Origin: Actinomycetes bacterium
GTDB taxonomy: Bacteria > Actinomycetota > Actinomycetes > Actinomycetales > Cellulomonadaceae
Length of the DNA stretch: 22,154 bases
Direction of reading: 5' to 3'
NCBI GenBank assembly: GCA_023389545.1
Contig: JAEWEI010000385.1
Location: forward strand, 1-22,154
The notes beneath the pieces were generated by a model. That model made no database searches. It was not told the origin of the DNA and was given only the letters and a program-made list of their open reading frames with translations. How positions within the stretch are numbered: the first letter of the stretch is position 1; each line of letters starts with the position of its first letter. The position numbers and the translations under genes are program-made. Positions 8,617 through 16,509 of the stretch are shown here, piece by piece.

Positions 8617-8645
8617 ACTATCCCATGCGCACGAACAGGTGTACG
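8617..8645 (-). promoter_or_regulatory. Predicted LexA (SOS) box and -10 element of ruvA-ruvB
   Basis: CGAACAGGTGTACG at 8632-8645 fits the actinobacterial SOS box CGAACRNNNGTTYG at 13 of 14 positions; the single mismatch is A instead of T in the right half. On the minus strand a GATAGT -10 follows at 8617-8622, predicting a start near 8610, about 42 bases before the ruvA GTG. The box covers the place where the -35 would be, a good position for repression by LexA. The ruv genes are known LexA targets in mycobacteria and many other bacteria, which supports the call. Confidence 0.72.
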
Positions 8646-8660
8646 AACGACACGCGCCGC

Positions 8661-9230
8661 TCAGGCCCGGGCGCCCCGCGCGGCCTGCTCAGCGGCGGCC
8701 CAGGCGCGCTGCGCGGGGGTCATCGACCCGGGGGCCCGCTGCGGCGCTCCCAGCGCCCCGGCAGGACGCCACAAGTGGCAGATCGCCAGGGCCAGCGCGT
8801 CCGCGGCGTCGGCGGGGCGGGGCAGCTCGTCGAGCGCGAGGAGCCGCTGCACCATCACCTGCACCTGGGGCTTGTCCGCCCGGCCGTTGCCGGTGACCGC
8901 CGCCTTGACCTCGCTCGGGGTGTGCAGGGCGACGGGGATGCGCCGCCGGGCGGCCGCGAGCATTGCGAGCCCTGCCACTTGGGCCGTGCCCATCACCGTG
9001 CTGACGTTGTGCTGAGCGAAGACCCGCTCCACTGCCACCGTGTCCGGGGCGTGCTCGTCGAGCCACTCGTCGAGCTGGAGGGAGATGGCCAGCAACCGCT
9101 GGTCGACTTCCTGTGCGGAGTCGGAGCGCGCGACGCCGACCGCCACCATCCGGACTCCGCGCCCGGGCAGGCCGTCGACCACGCCCAGACCGCAGCGGGT
9201 CAGGCCGGGGTCCACTCCGAGCACGCGCAT
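8661..9230 (-). CDS. ruvC: Crossover junction endodeoxyribonuclease RuvC
   Basis: Resolves Holliday junctions by symmetric nicking with two metal ions. The acidic catalytic residues are all visible: D7 in [11 protein letters not shown]68 in VAVERVF, and D141 and D144 in [12 protein letters not shown]. The '[16 protein letters not shown]' loop (108-123) is also typical. The 189-residue length is close to the family norm, with a short Ala/Arg-rich tail. An upstream in-frame ATG at 9270-9272 would add 14 residues through an intergenic hairpin, so the ATG at 9228-9230 is chosen: it gives the usual MRVLGVDPG start, with GGGAG about 9 bases ahead. yebC is upstream and ruvA downstream. Confidence 0.97.
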   Translation of the reverse strand: MRVLGVDPGLTRCGLGVVDGLPGRGVRMVAVGVARSDSAQEVDQRLLAISLQLDEWLDEHAPDTVAVERVFAQHNVSTVMGTAQVAGLAMLAAARRRIPVALHTPSEVKAAVTGNGRADKPQVQVMVQRLLALDELPRPADAADALALAICHLWRPAGALGAPQRAPGSMTPAQRAWAAAEQAARGARA

Positions 9231-9252
9231 CGGGCTAGTCTCCCAGCCCGGC

Positions 9253-9285
9253 GGCTCGCCGGGCGGCAGCACCGCCCGGCGAGCC
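9253..9285. other. Perfect 14-bp hairpin between yebC and ruvC
   Basis: GGCTCGCCGGGCGG (9253-9266) pairs without mismatch with CCGCCCGGCGAGCC (9272-9285) around a 5-base loop. It lies between the yebC stop and the ruvC ribosome site and has no T-tract. It may stop or pause transcription, or stabilise the yebC 3' end. Its stem core resembles that of the yajC-secD hairpin. Confidence 0.7.
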
Positions 9286-9293
9286 CGGACGAG

Positions 9294-10049
9294 TCACTCG
9301 GAGTCGAGCTCCGACATGACCTCGTCCGAGGCGTCGAAGTTCGCGTACACGTTCTGCACGTCGTCGGAGTCCTCGAGCGCGTCGATCAGGCGCATGATCT
9401 TGCGGGCGCCCTCGACGTCGACCTCGATCTGCATCGACGGGTAGAACACCACGTCGGCCGAGTCGTACTCGATGCCGGCCTCCTGGAGCGCCGTGCGCAC
9501 GGGCACCAGGTCGGTCGCGGCGGAGAGCACCTCGAACGAGTCGCCGAAGTCGTTGACCTCCTCCACGCCGGCGTCGAGCGCCGCCTCCATGACGGAGTCC
9601 TCGTCGGTGCCCTCCTTGGGCACCATGACGACGCCGCGCCGGGAGAACAGGTAGGACACCGAGCCCGGGTCGGCCATCTGGCCGCCGTTGCGGGTGAACG
9701 CGACGCGCACGTCGGACGCCGCGCGGTTGCGGTTGTCGGTGAGGCACTCCACGAGCACGGCGATGCCGCCGGGGCCGTAGCCCTCGTACATGATCGTCTC
9801 GTAGTCGGCGCCACCGGCCTCCTGGCCGGAGCCGCGCTTGACGGCGCGGTTGATGTTGTCGATGGGGACCGACGTGCGCTTGGCCTTCTGGATCGCGTCG
9901 AAGAGCGTCGGGTTGCCCGCAGGGTCACCGCCGCCCGTGCGGGCGGCCACCTCGATGTTCTTGATCAGCTTCGCGAAGAGCTTGCTCCGCTTGGCGTCGA
10001 CGACGGCCTTCTTGTGCTTGGTGGTGGCCCATTTGGAGTGACCGGACAT
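9294..10049 (-). CDS. YebC/PmpR-family protein (TACO1-like)
   Basis: Widely conserved protein. Family members have been described as DNA-binding regulators and, more recently, as factors acting on ribosome stalling, related to mitochondrial TACO1; which applies here cannot be told from sequence. The 251 residues begin with the hallmark [18 protein letters not shown], followed by [18 protein letters not shown] and the [11 protein letters not shown] segment. The middle '[22 protein letters not shown]' and the acidic C-terminal region are also typical. An earlier in-frame start would add 8 residues, but the ATG at 10047-10049 gives the canonical N-terminus and has GAAGGGG about 6 bases upstream. 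Its place between pdxT and ruvC is the standard actinobacterial position. Confidence 0.95.
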   Translation of the reverse strand: MSGHSKWATTKHKKAVVDAKRSKLFAKLIKNIEVAARTGGGDPAGNPTLFDAIQKAKRTSVPIDNINRAVKRGSGQEAGGADYETIMYEGYGPGGIAVLVECLTDNRNRAASDVRVAFTRNGGQMADPGSVSYLFSRRGVVMVPKEGTDEDSVMEAALDAGVEEVNDFGDSFEVLSAATDLVPVRTALQEAGIEYDSADVVFYPSMQIEVDVEGARKIMRLIDALEDSDDVQNVYANFDASDEVMSELDSE

Positions 10050-10102
10050 CGCTACCCCTTCGTCTCCGCCCACGACGCCCGAACTACGCCGCGACGGGCG
10101 GT

Positions 10103-10714
10103 TCAGAGGCTGTCGCGGACGATCTGCACGAACAGTCGATGCACCCGCGCGTCGCCGGTGACCTCCGGATGAAAGGAGGTCGCGAGCAGTGGGCCCTGGC
10201 GCACCGCGACGATCCTACCGGCGGCAGGCCCTGTGCGAACGCGCGCGAGCGCCACAGCCTTCGGACCGATCTCCTCGACCCAGGGCGCTCGGATGAACAC
10301 GGCGTGCAACGGCGCCGTCTCACTGTCCTCGATGCCGTCGATGACCAGGTCGGTCTCGAACGAGTCGACCTGCCTGCCGAAGGCGTTGCGCCGCACGGTG
10401 AGGTCGAGCCCGCCCAGCACCTGCTGGTCGGCAGTGCCGCCGACGACCCGGTCGGCGAGCAGGATCATCCCAGCGCATGACCCGTAGGCGGGGAGGCCCC
10501 CGCGCAGGCGCTCCTGGAGCGGCTCGAACAGGTCGAAGGCCCGCAGCAGCTTGTCGATGGTGGTCGACTCGCCGCCGGGGATCACCAGGCCGTCGATCGC
10601 GTCGAGCTCCGCGACCCGGCGCACGGGCACAGCCCGCGCCCCCACGCGCTCAAGTGCTCGCGCGTGCTCGCGCACGTCGCCCTGCAGGGCGAGGATCCCA
10701 ATGGTGGCCGTCAC
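10103..10714 (-). CDS. pdxT: Pyridoxal 5'-phosphate synthase glutaminase subunit PdxT
   Basis: Class I glutamine amidotransferase that releases ammonia from glutamine and feeds it to PdxS. The catalytic triad is visible: C80 in YGSCAGM, and H182 and E184 in [13 protein letters not shown] at 47-50 is the family substrate-binding loop, and '[13 protein letters not shown]' at the start is diagnostic. The length of 203 is normal. The open frame extends far upstream through the aminotransferase gene, but the start is set at GTG 10712-10714, which gives the canonical N-terminus; an AGGA lies about 9 bases upstream and the aminotransferase stop is 23 bases upstream. A 53-base gap separates it from yebC. 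Confidence 0.96.
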   Translation of the reverse strand: MTATIGILALQGDVREHARALERVGARAVPVRRVAELDAIDGLVIPGGESTTIDKLLRAFDLFEPLQERLRGGLPAYGSCAGMILLADRVVGGTADQQVLGGLDLTVRRNAFGRQVDSFETDLVIDGIEDSETAPLHAVFIRAPWVEEIGPKAVALARVRTGPAAGRIVAVRQGPLLATSFHPEVTGDARVHRLFVQIVRDSL

Positions 10715-10737
10715 GGCTGCGCATCCTACGGTCCAGG

Positions 10738-11946
10738 TCAGACGCCCGGAGCCGCCGTCCCAGTGGCGAGCGCCGCAGGCTCCGAGGCCCACGCGTCGAC
10801 CTGGTCCGCGAGCAGGCTCAGGCCGGCGAGGATCGCCGCCTCGTCGGAGGCGAGCGACACCCGCACCATCCCCTCGCCGCCCCGCCCGAAAGCCGAGCCT
10901 GGCGACACCGCGACGTGGCGGTCCCGGAGCAGGGCCAGCGCGAACTCGTCGCTGTCCCCGGTGGCGCGTGACACGTCGACCATCAGGTAGAACGCCCCCT
11001 CCGGCCGCACACACGGAACGCCCCTGGCCGCGAGCAGCGCGACAGCGGCGTCCCGGCGACGGCGGTAGCCCTCCACGGCGTGGGCGACGTCATCCTGGGG
11101 GCCGCTCAGCGCAGCCAGCGCCGCCCGCTGGCTGACGGTGGACGGGCAGGCCACGGTGGCCTCGGCGACCTGGCCGAGCAGATCGTGCACAACGCGGTCG
11201 CTGGTCACGGCGTAGCCGAGCCGCCAGCCCGTCATCGAGTAGGTCTTCGAGAACGTGAAGAACGTGACGACCCGTCCGTCGGTGTCGAAGACGGCCGCGC
11301 TCACGTGCGCGGGGCCGAAGGTGATCGCCTCGTAGCACTCGTCGGAGAACACCCACAGGTCGTGCCGCCGCGCGAGCTCCACGATGCCGGCGAGCAGCTC
11401 CGCGGGGTACATCGCCCCCGTGGGGTTGTTCGGGGAGTTGACCAGGAGGACTTTGGTGCGCGGCGTGATGGCGGCCTCGATGTCCTCGAGCGTGGGCACG
11501 AAGCCCGCTGAGGCGTGCGCCGGGTAGGTCCGCACGTCGGCGCCCGCCGCGGTGGCGGCCATGCGCCAGTTCGGGAACTCCGGGTCGGGGATCAGCAGCT
11601 CGTCGCCGGGGCCCATCGTCGCGTTCATGGCCATGGCCAGGCCGTGCATCGCGCCGTGGGTGACCACCACGTCGTCGGCGGTGGCCGTCAGCCCGTTGAC
11701 GGCGCCGACCTTCTGCGCCAAGGCGCTCCGCAGTTCGAGCGAGCCGATGCTCGACGTGTACCCGGTGTGCCCGCTGCGGGCGTCCTGCGCCGCTGCCTCC
11801 ACGATGTGCGGCGGCGTGGGCACGTCGGGCTCGCCGAGCTCCAACCGGATCGCCTCGGGATCGAGCATGGCGAGCTCCATGAGCTTCCTGATCCCGCTGC
11901 GGTGCATCCGGACGACTGGCGAGGTGGTGGTCGGCACGTACCGCAC
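10738..11946 (-). CDS. PLP-dependent class I aminotransferase, substrate unknown
   Basis: Fold-type I aminotransferase of the aspartate-aminotransferase superfamily. Seen in the 402 residues: SPNNPTG at 171-177, the PLP-contacting D202 and Y205 in SDECYE, the Schiff-base lysine K234 in [14 protein letters not shown] (with R242), and 'RVSLA' near the C-terminus for the substrate carboxylate arginine. The substrate cannot be read from the sequence. The frame opens earlier (GTG 11962-11964), but GTG 11944-11946 is preferred because GGAGG stands exactly 6 bases before it. The gene sits between a Nudix gene and pdxT, inside what is normally a compact PLP-synthase operon, so its cofactor is made by its operon partners. 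The C-terminal 20 residues are Ala-rich and poorly conserved in style. Confidence 0.92.
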   Translation of the reverse strand: MRYVPTTTSPVVRMHRSGIRKLMELAMLDPEAIRLELGEPDVPTPPHIVEAAAQDARSGHTGYTSSIGSLELRSALAQKVGAVNGLTATADDVVVTHGAMHGLAMAMNATMGPGDELLIPDPEFPNWRMAATAAGADVRTYPAHASAGFVPTLEDIEAAITPRTKVLLVNSPNNPTGAMYPAELLAGIVELARRHDLWVFSDECYEAITFGPAHVSAAVFDTDGRVVTFFTFSKTYSMTGWRLGYAVTSDRVVHDLLGQVAEATVACPSTVSQRAALAALSGPQDDVAHAVEGYRRRRDAAVALLAARGVPCVRPEGAFYLMVDVSRATGDSDEFALALLRDRHVAVSPGSAFGRGGEGMVRVSLASDEAAILAGLSLLADQVDAWASEPAALATGTAAPGV

Positions 11947-12016
11947 CGTAACCCTCCGGTCCACGGTCCCGGAAACGCAGCAGAGGCAGGGCGTCGCGCT
12001 CAGCGCGGGCGCGCGA

Positions 12017-12586
12017 TCAGCCCTGTCCGAGGCCGAGGTGCCTCGTCTGGCCGTCCCACTCCGGCAGCAGGCTGCGCACGAGCCCGACGAGGCCCTCCGG
12101 GAAGACCTCCAGCGTCTCGTGCGCGAGGTCGTCGAGGTCCCACCACCGCAGCTCGTCGATGACGTCGTGCTCCAGGTCGGTCCACCCGGCCCGGCTCAGG
12201 TCGGCGACCTCGGCGGCCGCGCTCGCGTCGAGCCGCGCCATGAAGATCTCCTCGTCCTGCCGGCAGTGCTCGGCCACGAAGTCGAAGACGGCTGAGCGTG
12301 TGAACACCGGCCCGACGAGCTCGTCCGGGCGGAGCCGCAGTCCCGTCTCCTCCCACACCTCGCGCACGGCGGCGGAGCGGGCGTCCTCCCCCGCGTCGAT
12401 GCCGCCGCCCACGGTGAACCACCAGCTCCGGCTCGGCTGGTCCGCGTCATGACCGCGGATCAGCAGCACCCTGTCCTCTTGGTCGAGCAGGAGGACGCGC
12501 GCGGCGCGCCGGAACTTCAGCCCGTCCGCGCCCATGACCCACTCGGGGCCGAGGGCGCGGACCGGGCCGTCGGCGGAGTCGGTCAC
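12017..12586 (-). CDS. Nudix hydrolase, substrate unknown
   Basis: Hydrolyses a nucleoside diphosphate linked to another group; the exact substrate is unknown. A full Nudix box Gx5Ex7REUXEEXGU runs from G61 to L83, with E67, R75, E76, E79 and E80 all present, so the metal site is intact. The protein has 189 residues. The GTG start at 12584-12586 overlaps the pdxS TGA by 4 bases (GTGA), strong evidence that it is translated with pdxS. The N-terminal '[23 protein letters not shown]' and the '[14 protein letters not shown]' segment match actinobacterial Nudix proteins of general type. A Nudix gene in this neighbourhood is also known in mycobacteria. A 70-base gap precedes the aminotransferase. 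Confidence 0.93.
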   Translation of the reverse strand: MTDSADGPVRALGPEWVMGADGLKFRRAARVLLLDQEDRVLLIRGHDADQPSRSWWFTVGGGIDAGEDARSAAVREVWEETGLRLRPDELVGPVFTRSAVFDFVAEHCRQDEEIFMARLDASAAAEVADLSRAGWTDLEHDVIDELRWWDLDDLAHETLEVFPEGLVGLVRSLLPEWDGQTRHLGLGQG

Positions 12587-13506
12587 CAGCCCCGCTCGGC
12601 CAGCCTGTGCCCCACGGGCACATCGTCGACGTTGATGCCCACCATGGCCTCGCCCAGCCCGCGCGAGACCTTCGCGATGACACTCGGGTCGTCATAGAAC
12701 GTGGTGGCCTTGACGATCGCGGCGGCACGGTCGGCGGGGTTGCCGGACTTGAAGATGCCCGAGCCGACGAACACGCCCTCGGCGCCGAGCTGCATCATCA
12801 TCGCGGCGTCCGACGGTGTGGCGATGCCGCCGGCGGTGAACAGCACGACGGGGAGCTTGCCCGTGCGGGCCACCTCCTTGACCAGGTCGTACGGCGCCTG
12901 CAGTTCCTTCGCGGCGACGAAGAGCTCGTCCTCAGGCAGCGAGGTGAGCCGGCGGATCTGGTCGCGCAGGGTGCGCATGTGCGTCGTGGCGTTCGAGACA
13001 TCGCCCGTGCCCGCCTCGCCCTTGGAGCGGATCATCGCGGCGCCCTCGGTGATCCGGCGCAGCGCCTCGCCCAGGTTCGTCGCCCCGCACACGAACGGCA
13101 CGGTGAACGCCCACTTGTCGATGTGGTGCTCGTAGTCGGCGGGCGTCAGCACCTCCGACTCGTCGATGTAGTCCACGCCGAGGCTCTCCAGGACCTGCGC
13201 CTCGACGAAGTGGCCGATGCGGGCCTTCGCCATCACAGGGATGGACACCGCGTCGATGATGCCGTCGATGAGGTCGGGGTCGCTCATACGCGCCACGCCG
13301 CCCTGCGAGCGGATGTCCGCCGGGACCCGCTCCAGCGCCATGACGGCGACGGCGCCGGCGTCCTCGGCGATCTTCGCCTGCTCGGCGTTGACGACGTCCA
13401 TGATCACGCCGCCCTTGAGCATCTCGGCCATGCCGCGCTTGACGCGGGCAGTGCCCACGGCCCCCTCGGCGGCGGACGTGGCGGACGTGCTGGAATCAGT
13501 GGTCAC
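12583..13506 (-). CDS. pdxS: Pyridoxal 5'-phosphate synthase subunit PdxS
   Basis: TIM-barrel lyase that builds PLP from ribose 5-phosphate, glyceraldehyde 3-phosphate and ammonia supplied by PdxT. Key residues are D37 in [10 protein letters not shown], the first catalytic lysine K94 in MAKARIGHF, and the second, K162, in [11 protein letters not shown]. The 307 residues include an 18-residue Ser/Thr/Ala-rich N-terminal extension before '[16 protein letters not shown]'. GTG at 13504-13506 is chosen because GAGG lies 5 bases upstream; a TTG six codons earlier lacks such a site. The downstream Nudix gene overlaps its stop. Upstream is a 77-base gap with a predicted promoter and a small hairpin. 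Confidence 0.97.
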   Translation of the reverse strand: MTTDSSTSATSAAEGAVGTARVKRGMAEMLKGGVIMDVVNAEQAKIAEDAGAVAVMALERVPADIRSQGGVARMSDPDLIDGIIDAVSIPVMAKARIGHFVEAQVLESLGVDYIDESEVLTPADYEHHIDKWAFTVPFVCGATNLGEALRRITEGAAMIRSKGEAGTGDVSNATTHMRTLRDQIRRLTSLPEDELFVAAKELQAPYDLVKEVARTGKLPVVLFTAGGIATPSDAAMMMQLGAEGVFVGSGIFKSGNPADRAAAIVKATTFYDDPSVIAKVSRGLGEAMVGINVDDVPVGHRLAERGW

Positions 13507-13542
13507 ACTGGCCTCACAGATCAAGTGGGCGGATGAGGTGGG

Positions 13543-13593
13543 GAGCGTTTGCGCTCTTCACAGCATCCTAGTCCGCGGCCAGTTCAGGCCGAA
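13543..13593 (-). promoter_or_regulatory. Predicted pdxS promoter with leader hairpin
   Basis: On the minus strand TTCGGC (13588-13593), a 17-base spacer and TAGGAT (13565-13570) form a promoter-like pair predicting a start near 13558 and a leader of about 52 bases. The leader contains a small perfect hairpin GAGCG-CAAA-CGCTC (13543-13556). The -35 overlaps the stop codon of the upstream membrane-protein gene. The same TTCGG / TAGxAT pattern appears before thrS and tRNA-Val. Confidence 0.4.
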
Positions 13594-14255
13594 GGGCCTG
13601 TCCGCCCTGCAGGCGCCGCCGGGAGGCCGGGCCTGCCCAGCGCGTCCGGCCACGCGTCGTCGAGCTCGAGCGTCTGGGGCAAAGGCGCGCGCCCGGCCAT
13701 CCGAAGTGTCCGCACCCACCAGCCACGGCGCAGGCGCTGGGTCTGCGCGACAGCCTCGTTGTGGAACCGCCGGGCGAGTTGCACCCGGTACCAGGCGGCT
13801 GCCAGGGCGTCGAGCAGCATGGCGCCGCCGGGCTCGGCGCGGAGCTCCGCGACCTCGTCGGGGTCGTCGAGCACGGCGCGCAGCGTGGCCGACAGCTCGC
13901 TCTCCGCCATCCCCCGGTCCGCCTGCGCGTGCAGGTCCGCGCCGTGCGCTTTCGCCGACGCCCCGCCGTCGAGCTCGAGGGGCAGCGAGGTGAGCGCCGG
14001 GACGTCCTGGCCGCCGGCCGCGAGGGCGCGCCACGCCGCCTCGCCCACCAGCAGCGAGCTCACCGGGTCCATCAGGCCCGATGACGAGAGCTGCGACGCG
14101 GCCGACGCGCGCCGCAGGAGCTGCGCGTCCACCACGGCGAGCGACGCGGCGACCTTGCGGTGCAACCGGTCCAGCCGTGACGCGGCCACCCACACCCACC
14201 AGACGCTCAACGCGATCAGGGCCGCGATGAGCACCACGGACTCGGACCAGCTCAT
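13584..14255 (-). CDS. Conserved membrane-anchored protein of unknown function
   Basis: I do not recognise a function. The 223 residues begin with one membrane segment (about 6-23, Trp-rich at its end), followed by 'ASRLDRLHRKVAASLAVVDAQLLRRA', a basic amphipathic helical stretch that recalls LemA-like proteins, then a mainly helical cytoplasmic domain with acidic segments. Near the end come 'AWYRVQLARRFHNEAVAQTQRLR' and a Pro/Ala-rich tail. The ATG shares 4 bases with the pimA stop (ATGA), so it is translated with the PI-mannoside genes, and a similar small membrane protein sits between pimA and pdxS in other actinobacteria. This frame is preferred over an overlapping frame (13558-14325) because it has a clean membrane segment and the coupled start. 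A role linked to PI-mannosides or the membrane is inference only. Confidence 0.85.
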   Translation of the reverse strand: MSWSESVVLIAALIALSVWWVWVAASRLDRLHRKVAASLAVVDAQLLRRASAASQLSSSGLMDPVSSLLVGEAAWRALAAGGQDVPALTSLPLELDGGASAKAHGADLHAQADRGMAESELSATLRAVLDDPDEVAELRAEPGGAMLLDALAAAWYRVQLARRFHNEAVAQTQRLRRGWWVRTLRMAGRAPLPQTLELDDAWPDALGRPGLPAAPAGRTGPSA

Positions 14256-15490
14256 CGTGCCTCTCCTCGCGCGCGCCGGCGTTCGAGGATGCGGGCTCCT
14301 CGCCGGGACAGCGGATCCTCGCCAACGGGCGCGTCGCGGCCCTCGACGACCATCTCGTACACGGTCAGCACCTCATGCGTCACCGACGACCAGTCGTACC
14401 GGCGCACCGCGTCAGCGGCCCTGCCCGCCAGCGCGCGCCGGTCGTCGGCGTCACCGAGCACGCGCAGCATCGTCCGGGCCAGGTCCTGCGAGTCGCCGGT
14501 GCGGAACAGCACGCCGGCCTCGCCCTCGGCGAGCACCCGCCGGAACGCGCCCAGGTCGCTCGCCACGACGGCGGCCCCGGCGCTCATCGCCTCCACAAGC
14601 ACGATGCCGAAGCTCTCGCCACCCGTCTGGGGCGCGCAGTACACGTCCACTGAGGAGAGCAGCTCGGCCTTCTCCTGGTCAGTGATCTCGCCCAGGAACT
14701 CGACGGCCCGCGCCGCCTCGTCGCCGATCAGCGCCCGCACGTCCTCGGGCCCGGTCTCGCCCCGGCCCGCGACGAGGAAGCGCGTCCCGGGCTGCGTTCG
14801 CAGGATCTCCGGGACGGCGCTGAGCAGCACCGCGAGCCCCTTGCGGGCCTCGTCGAGCCGGCCGAGGAACGCGACGGTCGGCGCCTCGGGCGTGCCCGTC
14901 CAGCGGGCATCGGGCTGGGCGTCCGCGAAGGTGTCCACGTACACGCCGTTGGGGATCACGACGGCGTCCCCGCCCAGGTGCTCGACGAGGGTGCGCCGGG
15001 CGTCCTCGGACACCGCGATGCGGGCGCCGATCTTCTCCATCGACTGGCGCACCAACGGGTAGGCGAGCTGCAAAGGACGCGAGCGGAGCAGCGCGGTGTG
15101 GAACGTGGCGACGATGGGCCCGTCGGCGATCCACAGCGCGAGCATGCCCAGGCTCGGGGTGACGGGCTCATGCAGGTGCAGCACGTCGAACTCCCCGGCC
15201 GCGAGCCAGCGCCGCACCCGCGCCGCCGTCACCGGGCCGAAGGTGAGCCGGGCGACGGCCCCGTTGTACCGCACGGGCACGGCGCGTCCCGCGGACGTCA
15301 TGTACGGGGCGATGGGCGTCTCGTCGTCGGCCGGGGCCAGCACCGACACCTCGTGGCCGCGCGCGATCAGCGCCTCGGCGAGGTCGCGCACGTGGAACTG
15401 GACGCCGCCGGGCACGTCGAACGAGTACGGGCAGACGATCCCGATCCGCAGCGGGCGGTCGCTCACTGCCGGCTCGGCGCCGGCGGTCAT
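14252..15490 (-). CDS. pimA: GDP-mannose-dependent phosphatidyl-myo-inositol mannosyltransferase PimA (GT4)
   Basis: Adds the first mannose from GDP-mannose to phosphatidylinositol on the inner face of the membrane, starting PI-mannoside synthesis. The 412 residues form a GT-B fold: 'RIGIVCPYSFDVPGGVQFHV' (15-34) with the GGVQ loop, HLHEP at 105-109, the nucleotide-binding GRLDEARKGL (210-219, R211 and K217), and the E-x7-E motif E292/E300 in ESFGIVLVEA. All fit the GT4 PimA subfamily, and the pgsA-patA-pimA order confirms it. The ATG start (15488-15490) overlaps the patA stop by 4 bases; the frame stays open upstream only through patA. The stop overlaps the next gene in the same way. Confidence 0.94.
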   Translation of the reverse strand: MTAGAEPAVSDRPLRIGIVCPYSFDVPGGVQFHVRDLAEALIARGHEVSVLAPADDETPIAPYMTSAGRAVPVRYNGAVARLTFGPVTAARVRRWLAAGEFDVLHLHEPVTPSLGMLALWIADGPIVATFHTALLRSRPLQLAYPLVRQSMEKIGARIAVSEDARRTLVEHLGGDAVVIPNGVYVDTFADAQPDARWTGTPEAPTVAFLGRLDEARKGLAVLLSAVPEILRTQPGTRFLVAGRGETGPEDVRALIGDEAARAVEFLGEITDQEKAELLSSVDVYCAPQTGGESFGIVLVEAMSAGAAVVASDLGAFRRVLAEGEAGVLFRTGDSQDLARTMLRVLGDADDRRALAGRAADAVRRYDWSSVTHEVLTVYEMVVEGRDAPVGEDPLSRRGARILERRRARGEAR

Positions 15491-16509
15491 GCCCGCGCCT
15501 GCCCGTCGCTCGCCCTGTCGGACGTGGTGTCGGACGTGCTGTCGGCAGCCGCCAGCCCGGCCGCGAGCGTCTCCGCGTAGCGCCGGGAGTCCAGGTCGTC
15601 CACGAACACCTTCTGCAGCATGTGCCAGTCCTGTGGGGCCCGTGCGATGCCGTCTGCCAGGTCGTCGACCCACGCCTGAGTCATTGCCGCCACTTTCTCG
15701 GAGCTCGACCCCTGCTGGGGCACGGGGACGAACGGGTGGAACTCGATGACGATGCCCCAGGGCGATCGAGCAGCGCGACGCCGCTCCCCCTGGAGCCGCT
15801 CGTAGGAGATCGTCACCGCCACCAAGGGCGCCCCGGTGGCGATCGCCAACGAGGCCGGGCCCGCGGCGACCCGCGCGCGCGTGCCGAACAACTCGACCTC
15901 GACCCCGCCGCGCGCGGAGAGGTCGCGGTCCGCGAGCAGCGGGATGATCCCGCGCGGGCCGCGGGCGGCCCGCAGGAGCTGGCGGAACACGCTGCCGTCG
16001 CCCGACAGCGGGATGATCGTCAGGCCGATGCCGCGGCGGAACTCCAGGAACTCTTGGAACAGCTCCTCGGGCTTGAGCCGTTCGGCCACCGTCGTGACGG
16101 GCGCCAGCGCCACGGTCCCCCAAGCCCCGGCGAGGTCCCAGTTGCCCATATGGCCCAGGGCCATGACCACGGGCTGATCGGTGGCGAGCGCCCTCTCGAC
16201 CTCCTCCATCGCGACGGGCCGCACCCGCGCGGCGATCTGCTCGGGCGTGAGCCCGCTCATCGCGAACGCCTCCGCGAAGTAGCGGAAGTACGAGCGCATG
16301 CCCGCCCGGCTCAGCGCGCGCAACTCGCGCGGCGACGCGTGGGGCCGCACGCGCCGCAGGTTGGCCTCGAGCTGTCGCACGCCGCCGCCGTGCAGCAGCC
16401 ACGTCGCATCGGCGCCGATGACGCTCGCCGCGCGCAGCGCCGACTCGGGCGCCTTGTCCGCCAGCCGCCAGCAGAGCGTGATCAGCGGGGCCGTCCAGTC
16501 CCTGCTCAT
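15487..16509 (-). CDS. Phosphatidylinositol mannoside acyltransferase (PatA-like, LpxL superfamily)
   Basis: Predicted to transfer an acyl chain from acyl-CoA to the mannose of PI-mannosides on the cytoplasmic membrane face. The 340 residues show the catalytic HX4D motif as H120 and D125 in ALGHMGNWDLAG. A 'LADRDLSARGGVEVELFG' segment follows (191-208), whose glutamate (E204) aligns in style with the catalytic Glu of mycobacterial PatA, then 'GPASLAIATGAPLVAV'. The C-terminus from about residue 320 is a Ser/Asp/Thr-rich tail. The ATG (16507-16509) overlaps the pgsA stop by 4 bases and the stop overlaps pimA by 4. Exact acyl acceptor is inferred from the operon. Confidence 0.92.
   Translation of the reverse strand: MSRDWTAPLITLCWRLADKAPESALRAASVIGADATWLLHGGGVRQLEANLRRVRPHASPRELRALSRAGMRSYFRYFAEAFAMSGLTPEQIAARVRPVAMEEVERALATDQPVVMALGHMGNWDLAGAWGTVALAPVTTVAERLKPEELFQEFLEFRRGIGLTIIPLSGDGSVFRQLLRAARGPRGIIPLLADRDLSARGGVEVELFGTRARVAAGPASLAIATGAPLVAVTISYERLQGERRRAARSPWGIVIEFHPFVPVPQQGSSSEKVAAMTQAWVDDLADGIARAPQDWHMLQKVFVDDLDSRRYAETLAAGLAAADSTSDTTSDRASDGQARA

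Noticed and set aside
13558..14325. 255-residue minus-strand frame overlapping the membrane-protein gene
   Set aside because: It overlaps the pimA 3' end by 74 bases and has an Arg/Ala/Gly-rich composition without a membrane segment; the alternative frame 13584-14255 is coupled to pimA by ATGA and has a clean N-terminal membrane segment.
14252..16402. A 716-residue PimA with a long N-terminal extension
   Set aside because: The extra N-terminal part is patA read in another frame; the true start is the ATG at 15488-15490 that overlaps the patA stop.
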